Origin: Gammaproteobacteria bacterium
GTDB taxonomy: Bacteria; Pseudomonadota; Gammaproteobacteria; Steroidobacterales; Steroidobacteraceae
Direction: 5' to 3'
Assembly (NCBI GenBank): GCA_003132025.1
Contig: PKWJ01000009.1
Span: forward strand, 631 to 64,630
DNA: 64,000 nucleotides
Position 1 is the stretch's first letter, and each line of letters starts with the position of its first letter. The notes below the pieces were generated by a model. The model saw only the letters and a list, made by a program, of their open reading frames with translations, ran no database searches and was not told the DNA's origin. This document shows positions 30,386 through 39,405 of the stretch, in pieces. The translations under genes were made by a program, and so were the position numbers.

Positions 30386-31488
30386 CGCGGATGAACCGTG
30401 GGCGCAGCGGCGCGTGACAGCCGCGCGCTCTTGGAGCCGAGGCACTCCAGCAGATCATTCCATGACTTGGTGAACGCCCGGGCGCCCTCACGCTGCAGTT
30501 GTGCCGCCAGCGCCGTCAGGTCCACGCCCGAGCGGGCGAATTCGGCCAGCAGTGCTTCGGCGTCGCCGCCGGCGGCCGGCAGCTCGCCGCTCATTTTTCC
30601 ATGATCGGCGAAGGCCAGCAGCGTCGCCTCAGGCATGGTGTTGACCGTATCGGGCGCCGCCAGCGCTTCCACGTACAGCGTGTCCGAAGCCTTTGGATCC
30701 TTGGTGCCGGTGCTGGCCCAGAGTACCCGCTGCGGGTGCGCTCCGGCATCGGCCAGTTTGCGCCAGCGCGGCGATGCCAGCAGTTCGCGATAGGCGCGGT
30801 AGGTGCGCCTGGCGACGGCGATTCCGAGCCGGTTGCGCAGCGGCGCTGCGACCTTGTCCTGCACCGCGGTGTCCCAGCGGCTGACGAATATCGACGCCAC
30901 GGACTGCACCTTCGGGTCGAGCCCGGCCGCGACGCGCCGTTCGATACCGCGGATAAAGGCTTCGGCGGCGGCCAGGTACTGCTCGCACGAGAACAGCAGC
31001 GTCACGTTCACCGGCACGCCGGCGAAAATCGTCTCCTCGATCGCGGGGATGCCGGCGGGGGTGCCCGGAATCTTGATGAAAAGATTGGGCCGCTGCGCGC
31101 GCCAGTGCAACCCGGCGGCGGCCTCGATGGTGCCGGCGGTGTCATCGGCCAGCAGCGGCGAGACCTCGAGCGATACAAAGCCGTCGACGCCGCCGGTGGC
31201 GTCGTGCACCGGCCGGAACAGGTCCGCCGCCTGCGTCAGGTCCTCCAGCGCCAGTTCGAAGAACAGCTCCTCGCCCGACTTGCCGGCGGCGGCTTTGTCG
31301 TGGATGGCATCGTCATAAAAATTGGATTCCTTGATCGCCTTGTCGAAAATGGTGGGGTTGGACGTCAGTCCAGTCACCGAATACTCGGCGATATAGCGCG
31401 CCAGCGTACCGCTGGTCAGCAATCCGCGCGTGATGTTGTCGAGCCACAGGCTCTGACCCAGATCGTGCAACTGCTTCGTGGCCTTCAT
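30382..31488 (-). CDS. tal: Transaldolase
   Basis: QSLWLDNITRGLLTSGTLARYI, TSNPTIFDKAIKES, NLFIKIPGTPAGIPAIEE. Confidence 0.92.
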   Translation of the reverse strand: MKATKQLHDLGQSLWLDNITRGLLTSGTLARYIAEYSVTGLTSNPTIFDKAIKESNFYDDAIHDKAAAGKSGEELFFELALEDLTQAADLFRPVHDATGGVDGFVSLEVSPLLADDTAGTIEAAAGLHWRAQRPNLFIKIPGTPAGIPAIEETIFAGVPVNVTLLFSCEQYLAAAEAFIRGIERRVAAGLDPKVQSVASIFVSRWDTAVQDKVAAPLRNRLGIAVARRTYRAYRELLASPRWRKLADAGAHPQRVLWASTGTKDPKASDTLYVEALAAPDTVNTMPEATLLAFADHGKMSGELPAAGGDAEALLAEFARSGVDLTALAAQLQREGARAFTKSWNDLLECLGSKSARLSRAAAPTVHPR

Positions 31489-31569
31489 GATCAACTCCTG
31501 GTCGGAAATGGCCAATGTCGCCCCGTCACGCCATCGGCATGATTGTACGGCTTCCGGCCCGCCGGCGGT

Positions 31570-31725
31570 TCAATGCAAATGCAGCGACCCGGTGCCAAAC
31601 AGGCCCACAAGGCCAATCAGGATCAGATAGAAGGCGACGATATAGTTCAGCAGGCGCGGCACGATCAAAATGAGTATGCCCGCGATCAGCGCTATCACCG
31701 GACCAATGCTTAGACTGATATTCAT
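31570..31725 (-). CDS. Small DUF3096-like membrane protein
   Basis: MNISLSIGPVIALIAGILILIVPRLLNYIVAFYLILIGLVGLF. Confidence 0.75.
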   Translation of the reverse strand: MNISLSIGPVIALIAGILILIVPRLLNYIVAFYLILIGLVGLFGTGSLHLH

Positions 31726-31854
31726 TTTCGAGTTATCTCCAGCTGGTGACCCTAGGATGATGGTAAAAAGGCGCGCATGCGCGCCACCGCAGCATTTCAA
31801 TATACTCGCTCGCATGCCGGATCGTGACAATTGCCATGATGGCGCATTGCTGCC

Positions 31855-32622
31855 ATGAAACTTGCTGACACGCGCGCAGTCATCAGTGGCGGAGTGTCCG
31901 GCCTGGGCCTGGCGACGGCCGGCCGGATTGTGGCGGCCGGCGGCCAGGTAGTTCTGCTCGACGTCGATCAGGCCCACGCGGCGGCGGCACTGGCGGACTT
32001 AGGGCCGCGCGCCTCGTTCATCGCCGTCGACGTCACCCGCGAGGATCAGGTCGATGCGGCCGTCGGCCAGGCACGCGCCGCCATGGGAAGCATCAATGCC
32101 GCCGTCAATTGCGCCGGCATCGGCCCCGCGGCGCGCTTTGTCGGCAAGCAGGGCGCGATGGCGGGAGCATTTTTTCGCCGCCTGATCGAAGTGAACCTCA
32201 TCGGCACCGCGCTGCTGTGCAAGAGCGCCGCGGTTGCCATGCAGGGAAATGCTCCTGGCATCGACGGCGAGCGCGGCGTCATCGTGATGACCGCGTCGGT
32301 CGCCGCGTTCGAGGGCCAGATCGGACAGGTGGCCTACGCGGCTTCGAAAGGCGGCATCGTCGCGATGACGCTGCCGATGGCGCGCGAGCTGGCCTCCTCC
32401 GGCATCCGTGTGGTCACGATCGCGCCCGGAGTTTTTCTCACCCCGATGGCGCAATCGCTGCCGCCTGAGGTGCAGCAGTCACTCGCCAAACAGGTGCCGT
32501 TCCCCGCGCGTCTCGGCCACCCCGAGGAGTATGCGTCGCTGGTGGCGCAGATCGTCGAGAACGTCATGCTCAACGGCGAGACCATTCGTCTGGACGGAGC
32601 GATTCGGATGCCGCTGCGCTGA
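31855..32622 (+). CDS. SDR-family 3-hydroxyacyl-CoA dehydrogenase-like oxidoreductase
   Basis: AVISGGVSGLGLATAGRI, NCAGIGPAAR, YAASKGGIVAMTLPMARELA. Confidence 0.9.
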   Translation: MKLADTRAVISGGVSGLGLATAGRIVAAGGQVVLLDVDQAHAAAALADLGPRASFIAVDVTREDQVDAAVGQARAAMGSINAAVNCAGIGPAARFVGKQGAMAGAFFRRLIEVNLIGTALLCKSAAVAMQGNAPGIDGERGVIVMTASVAAFEGQIGQVAYAASKGGIVAMTLPMARELASSGIRVVTIAPGVFLTPMAQSLPPEVQQSLAKQVPFPARLGHPEEYASLVAQIVENVMLNGETIRLDGAIRMPLR

Positions 32623-32810
32623 GATCTGCGCGCCGATGTCGCAGTTCGGCGACAGCACCGTAGCGTAACGCCGGCGGCGCTAATGCGGCATCGTCTGACG
32701 GCGGCGCCATTGATCCCGTGTCATAAATGGCTTTACTGCCGTTGCACTCGTGGTGCGAGCTGTGCGGCAGGACGTACATTTGCGCTGGCACAACATAATG
32801 CATCCGGAGT

Positions 32811-34520
32811 TTGAGTACTCGCGTGAACCTGCAGATGGACGACGAGCCCACGGTCCAGTTATGGCCCGACCAACGGCAGCTTGCGGCACCAGGCCCAATG
32901 GATCTGGAACCGGCGCCGGGCTCGATTCTATGCTCCCGCTACGTACTCGAACGGGTCATCGGGCGTGGCGGCACCTCGATGATTTTTCGTGCCCGGGACC
33001 TGCGACGCGGGGCATCCCGGAACCCGGCGGCCAATAGCGTCGCCATCAAACTGCTGCATGCCGGACGGCGCGCTGACCCGGTCGCGCTTACGCGCCTGAG
33101 CCGTGAGTTTCACCAGATGCAATGCCTGTCGCACCGCGGCATCGTCCGGGTGTTCGACATGGATTGCGACGATGAACTCTGGTTCATCAGCATGGAACTG
33201 GTCGCGGGCCGGACGGTGAACAGCTGGATGCACTCGCGCGCTGCCGATACCGATGCGCTGCGAATTATTGATGAGTGCTGCGAAGCGCTCGAGCACGCGC
33301 ACTCATTTGGCATCCTGCACGGCGACCTCAAACCCACCAACGTCATCGTGGCCAGCGATGGCGCGGCGAAACTGATCGATTTCGGGGCCACAGCCAGTCC
33401 CGGTCATGGTATCGCCAGAGCATTCGATGCCAGCGTTGGCATGACCCCTCTGTACGCAAGTCCACAAGTCCTTTCCGGCATGGCGGCCGAACGACGCGAT
33501 GACGTTTTCAGTCTCGCCTGTCTGAGCTACGGCCTGCTAAGCAGGGGTCGGCACCCATTTGGAGGGCGGCCATCGTTCGAGGATGGGCGGGCGAAATCGG
33601 CGCCGACCTACGTGCGCACGATTCCAGCGCCCCTGTTCGAAGTCATCGAATGCGGCCTGTCTGCCGAGCGTGAGCGACGACCGGCGTCCGTCAGGGAGTT
33701 CCAGAGGCTATTGACCGCTGCCGACCAGCGTCGGTCGATGCACCGGACAGCCACCGCAGTGGTCGCTGCGGATACCCCGCCGCGTTCCACCTCGCCGCGG
33801 CTGTTCAGGCGCATCCGGCTGACGACACGCAGCCTGGTGCCAACCCCCGCGACTGGAATCGCGCTGGTGGGATTTGATGAATTCGAGGGCCGTGGCCCTA
33901 AGCGGCAGGCACCGTCGGTGGTGCGACTGATCGTTGCCGTACTGGCAATCGTGGGCGCTACCGAGTTTCTCCAGCTCAACACCGGCCGGCAGACGACTGC
34001 AGCCGCCGCATTCCTGCCGACAGCTGCCTCCACAGCTGCCGAACCGGCGTCGGCGCTGCACCCGCAAACCGACACCATTTTGCAGTCCGAGCCCCTGGTG
34101 CGTGATTCCGGGGTGATTTCATTCGAGACTCCGACCGTCCACGCCACCGCGGCGCAAACGATGGTCGCGATTTCCGTGAAGCGGCTGCAAGCCACCACCG
34201 GCAGCGCGGCATTCGTGTGGCGCGTGGAACGCGGCACCGCGCAGCCCGGTATCGACTATGAACGCGTACCGCCCCGGATGGCGCGATTTATTGAAGGTCA
34301 AGCAGTCCGGACGCTGTTTATTCCGCTGATCAACGCCCACGAGCCGTTGGAACCGCATGGCCCGCTGACGTTTACTGTGGCGCTGGAGCGGGTGGCAGGC
34401 GGACCGGCGTTGGGTCGCTTCGCCCGCGTGACCGTCGCTATCGATCCGCCGCTGAGCTTGAGCCGTATCGCAGCCTGCTGCCGGGGCAGCGAACAGGTTT
34501 CAATGAACGTTGCCCGATAA
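32811..34520 (+). CDS. Eukaryotic-type Ser/Thr protein kinase with transmembrane segment and Calx-beta-like C-terminus (start codon uncertain)
   Basis: VIGRGGTSMIFRARD, ILHGDLKPTNVIV, KLIDFGATA; C-terminal VWRVERGTAQPGIDYERV. Confidence 0.85.
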   Translation: MSTRVNLQMDDEPTVQLWPDQRQLAAPGPMDLEPAPGSILCSRYVLERVIGRGGTSMIFRARDLRRGASRNPAANSVAIKLLHAGRRADPVALTRLSREFHQMQCLSHRGIVRVFDMDCDDELWFISMELVAGRTVNSWMHSRAADTDALRIIDECCEALEHAHSFGILHGDLKPTNVIVASDGAAKLIDFGATASPGHGIARAFDASVGMTPLYASPQVLSGMAAERRDDVFSLACLSYGLLSRGRHPFGGRPSFEDGRAKSAPTYVRTIPAPLFEVIECGLSAERERRPASVREFQRLLTAADQRRSMHRTATAVVAADTPPRSTSPRLFRRIRLTTRSLVPTPATGIALVGFDEFEGRGPKRQAPSVVRLIVAVLAIVGATEFLQLNTGRQTTAAAAFLPTAASTAAEPASALHPQTDTILQSEPLVRDSGVISFETPTVHATAAQTMVAISVKRLQATTGSAAFVWRVERGTAQPGIDYERVPPRMARFIEGQAVRTLFIPLINAHEPLEPHGPLTFTVALERVAGGPALGRFARVTVAIDPPLSLSRIAACCRGSEQVSMNVAR

Positions 34521-34694
34521 TGGCGGGGCTTTGTCCGACAGGGCCGGTGCGCGGGCGTGCGGCCCCTGCTGCCTGAGAAACGCCATGGCCTCCACGCCAT
34601 CGGCAGCCACACTCACGTGAACATTGTTGTTGGCGGCACGGAAGGCCTCGCGCGTCAGCCGTACGTCGCCGGGATTGTCTTCGACCAGCAGCAC
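34500..34694 (-). pseudogene. Truncated response-regulator receiver domain
   Basis: MLLVEDNPGDVRLTREAFRAANNNVHVSVAADGVEAMAFLRQQG then stops before the phospho-acceptor Asp segment. Confidence 0.7.
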
Positions 34695-34910
34695 TTCTAT
34701 CGATATGCGCGATTTCTACCGGCACGGCAGGCCCTGCTCTGTACGATGGCCAACGCAAGGCGCGCGTTTGCCTGCGGAATTCAGTAACTGGGATGCTGTT
34801 CATACCGGCAGCGATGCTCCCGGCTGTGCGGCTTTCAGGGGATCAGGGCCGCGTGCATTGGCATAAGGTGCAGCGCTGACAGCGGCCCGCGGCGACTGGC
34901 GCGTTAGCCG

Positions 34911-34947
34911 CTGCGGGAGCAGCACCTTTGCGCCGCTGCTCCCGCAG
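34911..34947. repeat. Perfect 13-bp stem palindrome with 11-nt loop (REP/terminator-like)
   Basis: CTGCGGGAGCAGC-ACCTTTGCGCC-GCTGCTCCCGCAG. Confidence 0.8.
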
Positions 34948-34960
34948 TTCTTCGGACACT

Positions 34961-35581
34961 TTAGCCCGCAGCGGACTTGAGCTGCGAGGTCTTGACGCTC
35001 TTCACGCCCTCGACTTTCTCCGCCAGGTCCTTGACGTGCGCGACCGCGTCATCATTCGGCAGCACGCCACTGAGCATGACCACGCCATTGACGGTCTTCA
35101 CGCTGACCTTGAAGCCCTTGCTGACGCTGTCGACCATGATCTCCGACTTCACCTTGGTGGTGATCCAGCTATCTGAGCCGACACGCTCGGTAGTCGCCAT
35201 GGCTTTGTGTGCCGAGCCCTGGCTCGCGGAGGTCACGAGCTCATCGTCGACGCTCTTGACGCCGTTCACTTCCTTGGCCAGCTCCTCGGCGGCGCTCTTG
35301 GAGTCTGCACCCAAGGCTGATCCAGTCAGCGTGACCACGCCGTTGGTAGTCGTGACCTTGATGTGCGAGCCCTTGAGGCGATCGTCACCAAGATATTTCG
35401 CCTTCACCTTGGTGGTGATTGCGGCGTCGCCGATCGCGGCACCGGCGCTGTCGCTGTGGGCCGTCGGCGTGGTGTCGTCCGCCGCAGCAGCACCCGCCGC
35501 CAGGCAAACACTCAGACTGGCGGCTACGCCGATCGCCGTCAGCGCACGACGAATTCGAGCGGAACCTGAGGCTGTATCCAT
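34961..35581 (-). CDS. OsmY-like protein with two BON domains
   Basis: Signal peptide; two ITTKVKAK/ITTKVKSE...NGVVTLTG/NGVVMLSG BON repeats. Confidence 0.9.
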   Translation of the reverse strand: MDTASGSARIRRALTAIGVAASLSVCLAAGAAAADDTTPTAHSDSAGAAIGDAAITTKVKAKYLGDDRLKGSHIKVTTTNGVVTLTGSALGADSKSAAEELAKEVNGVKSVDDELVTSASQGSAHKAMATTERVGSDSWITTKVKSEIMVDSVSKGFKVSVKTVNGVVMLSGVLPNDDAVAHVKDLAEKVEGVKSVKTSQLKSAAG

Positions 35582-35639
35582 ACAATTTATCTCCTTCCGT
35601 TTGAAACTGTGATCTCTCCGCGCCTTCCCGCCGGCGGTG

Positions 35640-35810
35640 CTAGATCGTCGGTGGCGCGCGCCGTCCAAGCAGCAGCGACACCACGAACAGCACCAGGAAC
35701 ACGAAGAACAGGATCTTCGCAATCCCGACGGCCGCGCCGGCAACGCCGAAGAAACCGAGTGCCCCGGCGATGAGAGCGATGACCAGAAACACTACAGCGT
35801 AATAAAGCAT
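35640..35810 (-). CDS. DUF1328 (YtjA-like) small membrane protein
   Basis: [43 protein letters not shown]. Confidence 0.9.
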   Translation of the reverse strand: MLYYAVVFLVIALIAGALGFFGVAGAAVGIAKILFFVFLVLFVVSLLLGRRAPPTI

Positions 35811-36077
35811 GTCGATCTCCCGCGTACCGTCCAGGTACTGTTGTTGCACAATACGGCGGCAGTTATACCGGCTGTAGTTTCTGCACGCCCTCCCCCCATA
35901 CCCGCATAGCCCTGTCGGCGCCGTCTGATATGCACAGACGCGCGCCATTTGTCGCATTGCACGAGGCGTTTGCGACACACCGGTCGGATAACTCTTACGA
36001 GCTAAGCTCAATCGGCGCGCATGGAATGCTGGGCATGCGTGGTCATACTTGCTGTGCCTGTTAACCAAGGAGATGAC

Positions 36078-36266
36078 ATGAACAAGGACCAAGTCAAAGG
36101 CCGCGTAGAGGAAGCGAAAGGCAAGATCAAGGAAACTGCCGGTCGCACGGTCGGCAATCCGGATCTGGAAGATCGCGGCACCGCGCAGAAAATCGGCGGT
36201 ACGGTGCAGAAGAGCTACGGCGATCTGAAAGAAAACGTCAAGGACGAGCTGAAGAAGCAGCGCTAA
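36078..36266 (+). CDS. CsbD-family stress protein
   Basis: [27 protein letters not shown]. Confidence 0.92.
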   Translation: MNKDQVKGRVEEAKGKIKETAGRTVGNPDLEDRGTAQKIGGTVQKSYGDLKENVKDELKKQR

Positions 36267-36285
36267 TCGTTCCGTAAGTACCGGT

Positions 36286-36330
36286 CGAGGCACGCGCTCC
36301 GTCGGCCCGTGCCTCGCGCCGGTTTCTTTT
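36286..36330 (+). terminator. Rho-independent terminator after CsbD-family gene
   Basis: CGAGGCACG ... CGTGCCTCG stem (36286-36294/36308-36316) followed by GGTTTCTTTT. Confidence 0.7.
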
Positions 36331-38629
36331 ACGGCTGCAGCCGATACACGCTAGTTATCAGCGTGACATCGCCGTCCTGTGACGGCCCCGCGGTGTGAGG
36401 ACGCGCCAACTGCAGGAATTGACCTTCGCGCGGCAAACCGTAACTCTCATCCATCAGTTGCACGGCGAAGGCTGAGGCCGAGGCATCGAAGTCCAGGTCC
36501 AGTCCTTGAGGCGGCACGCCGAACAAGCGCAGCCGCGACCAGCCATTGCCCAGGCGCCGCGGCGAGGCCGCCACGGGAGCGGCATCGGCCATCAGCTGCA
36601 GCCCCGAGACCCGCGCCTCGGGCGCGAACGCCAGCGTAACGATCGGTGCGGCGCGCGCCGAGGCGACATGAATCCGGTAGTGCAACCGCGCCCCGCTGCG
36701 CTTGCTGCCCAGGACAGTCAGTTGCGGCGCCGGCAGTGGCAGCAGCGGCGCGACGCTGACCCATGCCGGCACGCCTGCTGCCGCCGGCGATTGCACGCCT
36801 GGCATGAATGGCGCTGCATGCAGCAGCAAGGTGGGCAAGGATCCTGCCACCGGATCGGCGATCCATTGCGCTCGTTGGCTGTTGGCATCAAGCTCATATT
36901 GAAGATCCAGACGCTGCGGGGACTCGCTGCTGTAGCGCGGTAGCAGAGTCGCGATGATGACGCCGCTGGCCAGGCACAGCGCCGTGACTGCGATCAGCCG
37001 GAGCTGCAGCCCGTTGCCCGCGGCCGCCACCAATGCCGCCAGCCCGAAACTGCTGTAGATCAGCAGCAGCGTCAGCACTGGCAGCCCATCCGCGCCGAGC
37101 GCGCCGTACAGCGGCAGCACGAGCGGCAATGCCAGCACGAAGCTGACCACGCACGGCAGCAGCGCGGCAAACCCGGCGCCCGATTGGCGATCTGGTCGCA
37201 TCGCTGGTATCAGCACCAACAGCGCCACCAGCGCCGCGAGCGTGGGCAGCAGCGCGAGATAACTGGCGCCCGGAAGCCACAGGGCCAGCGCCACAGCCAG
37301 CAGCGCGCACAGCAGGGTTCCAGCGCACCATAAACCCCAGAAGCCCGCACGGCGCTGCAGCCACGCGGCGATGACTGCCGTGACGAAAAACGCCAGCGAT
37401 GCAAAGCCGCACTCCAGCGCCCACGGATGCGCCACCTCGGCGCTGGCACCGCCGGCGCCGACGGCTCCGATCGCGCGCAGCGCTGCCATCAGCGCCGCGG
37501 CGGCTGCAGCGCCAAGCAGCAGCGCACCCGCCAGACCCGCGCTACCCCACAGCACTGCCTGCCAGCGTAGCAGCCGCAGTCGCAGCAATTGCGCGCCCGC
37601 GATCAGCGCCAGCAGCAACTCCATCAGCGCCGCCGGCATGACCCAGGCCTGCGGGATCTGCACCAGCGTGCGGCCAAACAGATCGAAGTACACCGCCTCG
37701 CCGGCGGGCGCGGGCGGCGCGCTGGCATTGGCCAACGCCAGCAGCGTTGACAGCGCGTTATCGCCTTGCTGCTGCAGGCTGCCGCTATCGGCATGGGCGA
37801 TGTCGTCGAGCGGCGTGTGGTAGTGCGCGACATCGCCGATGAACGCGAAATTGAAGCCCTGGAAGCCGGCGGCCTTGAACACGCTGAAATCGGTGTCGTT
37901 CGGCAGCAGCTTGTAGACCGCGTAATACACCGAGTTGGCCAGCGGCTGCGCGACGGCGCGCGCATACAGGCGCATGAGCCAGCGATTGGCACTGCCGGTC
38001 TCGAACATCAGGCTCGGCCCGGAGCTGCCGCGGGCGTCGAGGTTCACCGCCGCCGTCACCGTGGCGGCCCAGGGATGGTGCTCGACGAAGGCATGGGCGC
38101 CGAGCAGATCCACCTCCTCGCCATCGTCGAACAGCAGGATGATCGACTGCCGCGCTCGCGGCAGCTGTTGCAGGATCCTGGCGATCTCCAGCAGTGCTGC
38201 GACTCCGGAGCCATTGTCGGAGGCGCCGGGGCCCGCGCCCACCGAATCGTAGTGCGCGCACAGCAGCACCGCCCGATCGCCCGGCTCCGAGCCCTGGATG
38301 CGCGCGAGAATATTGATCGGCGCGCCGCAGACGCCGTAGGACGTGCAGACCGTGATGCCGCTCTGCAGTTCGGGCGCCAGTCCCAGCCCGGAGAGCGCGC
38401 CGACGATGCGCGCGCGCAGCTCGCCATTGGCGGGGCTGCCGAGTGGATGCGGCGCATTGTCGCCCACCAGCGCCTGCAGCAGCGCCCGGGCGCGCTCACC
38501 GGAAAACTCTGTCGGCGGCGCATCGAGCCGCCGCGGTGCCGGCGTGCGCTCGGCGGCGAGCGTGGCCAGCCACGCGGCGGCCAACAGCACCAGCGTGAGC
38601 GCCAAAGCGCGCGGCCAATCGCGACTCAT
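36329..38629 (-). CDS. M28-family metallopeptidase with C-terminal multi-TM region
   Basis: [53 protein letters not shown]; downstream hydrophobic helices. Confidence 0.88.
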   Translation of the reverse strand: MSRDWPRALALTLVLLAAAWLATLAAERTPAPRRLDAPPTEFSGERARALLQALVGDNAPHPLGSPANGELRARIVGALSGLGLAPELQSGITVCTSYGVCGAPINILARIQGSEPGDRAVLLCAHYDSVGAGPGASDNGSGVAALLEIARILQQLPRARQSIILLFDDGEEVDLLGAHAFVEHHPWAATVTAAVNLDARGSSGPSLMFETGSANRWLMRLYARAVAQPLANSVYYAVYKLLPNDTDFSVFKAAGFQGFNFAFIGDVAHYHTPLDDIAHADSGSLQQQGDNALSTLLALANASAPPAPAGEAVYFDLFGRTLVQIPQAWVMPAALMELLLALIAGAQLLRLRLLRWQAVLWGSAGLAGALLLGAAAAAALMAALRAIGAVGAGGASAEVAHPWALECGFASLAFFVTAVIAAWLQRRAGFWGLWCAGTLLCALLAVALALWLPGASYLALLPTLAALVALLVLIPAMRPDRQSGAGFAALLPCVVSFVLALPLVLPLYGALGADGLPVLTLLLIYSSFGLAALVAAAGNGLQLRLIAVTALCLASGVIIATLLPRYSSESPQRLDLQYELDANSQRAQWIADPVAGSLPTLLLHAAPFMPGVQSPAAAGVPAWVSVAPLLPLPAPQLTVLGSKRSGARLHYRIHVASARAAPIVTLAFAPEARVSGLQLMADAAPVAASPRRLGNGWSRLRLFGVPPQGLDLDFDASASAFAVQLMDESYGLPREGQFLQLARPHTAGPSQDGDVTLITSVYRLQP

Positions 38630-39402
38630 GGGAAATGAAACAGCCGAGCGATCTGGACCCGATGCTGGCCGAACAGCTCCAGTCGCAGCAGCGCCACCGC
38701 CAGTCCCGCTCCGAGCAGCGGCCCAAGCAGGTAGATCCAGAAGTTGCTCCAGTCCCCGGTCAAGAGTGCCGGCCCCAGACTGCGCGCCGGATTGGTGCTC
38801 GCGCCCGACCACGGAGCCTCCCACCACACCAGCCACGCGAACAGCGGCGGCAACGTCCAGGGCGTGAAGCGGCGCGTACGCGCGTGCGCCGCGGTCATGA
38901 ATATGGCCAGCACCAGCGCGGCGGTGGCCAGCACCTCGCCGGCGAGCGCAGTCCAGACCGAAATTCCCGGTCCGACGGTGGTGGCGGCAAACTGAACGCC
39001 GCGTCCCGTCGCTCCCCACAGCAGCAGCCCCGCCGCGCCGAGCGCCGCGCCCGACATCTGCGCCACGACATAGCCCACTGCATCGCGCCAGGCGAGCTTG
39101 TGTTCCAGCCAGAACGCAAAGCTGACCGCCGGATTGATGTGCGCACCGCTGATGCGGCCCAGTGGCGAGATCGTGATCAGCGCCCCTACGGTGCCGAAGC
39201 AGGCGCCGGCCAGCGCTCGGCGCAGCGCCGCCGATGGCAGCAGCGTCGCCAGCGCACCGCTCGGGGAAAAAAATGCGATCACCACCGACAACCCAAAGAA
39301 CAACAGCAGCGCGGTGCCCGCGCCTTCCGCCAGGTACAAGCGCGGATGCAACCGGTTGTACGGCACCGGCCGGCCATGCAATGGATGATCGACGCCGTGC
39401 AC
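38626..39402 (-). CDS. Aquaporin/MIP-family channel
   Basis: SGAHINPAVSFAFW and GASTNPARSLGPAL NPA boxes. Confidence 0.88.
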   Translation of the reverse strand: MHGVDHPLHGRPVPYNRLHPRLYLAEGAGTALLLFFGLSVVIAFFSPSGALATLLPSAALRRALAGACFGTVGALITISPLGRISGAHINPAVSFAFWLEHKLAWRDAVGYVVAQMSGAALGAAGLLLWGATGRGVQFAATTVGPGISVWTALAGEVLATAALVLAIFMTAAHARTRRFTPWTLPPLFAWLVWWEAPWSGASTNPARSLGPALLTGDWSNFWIYLLGPLLGAGLAVALLRLELFGQHRVQIARLFHFP

Positions 39403-39405
39403 GCT

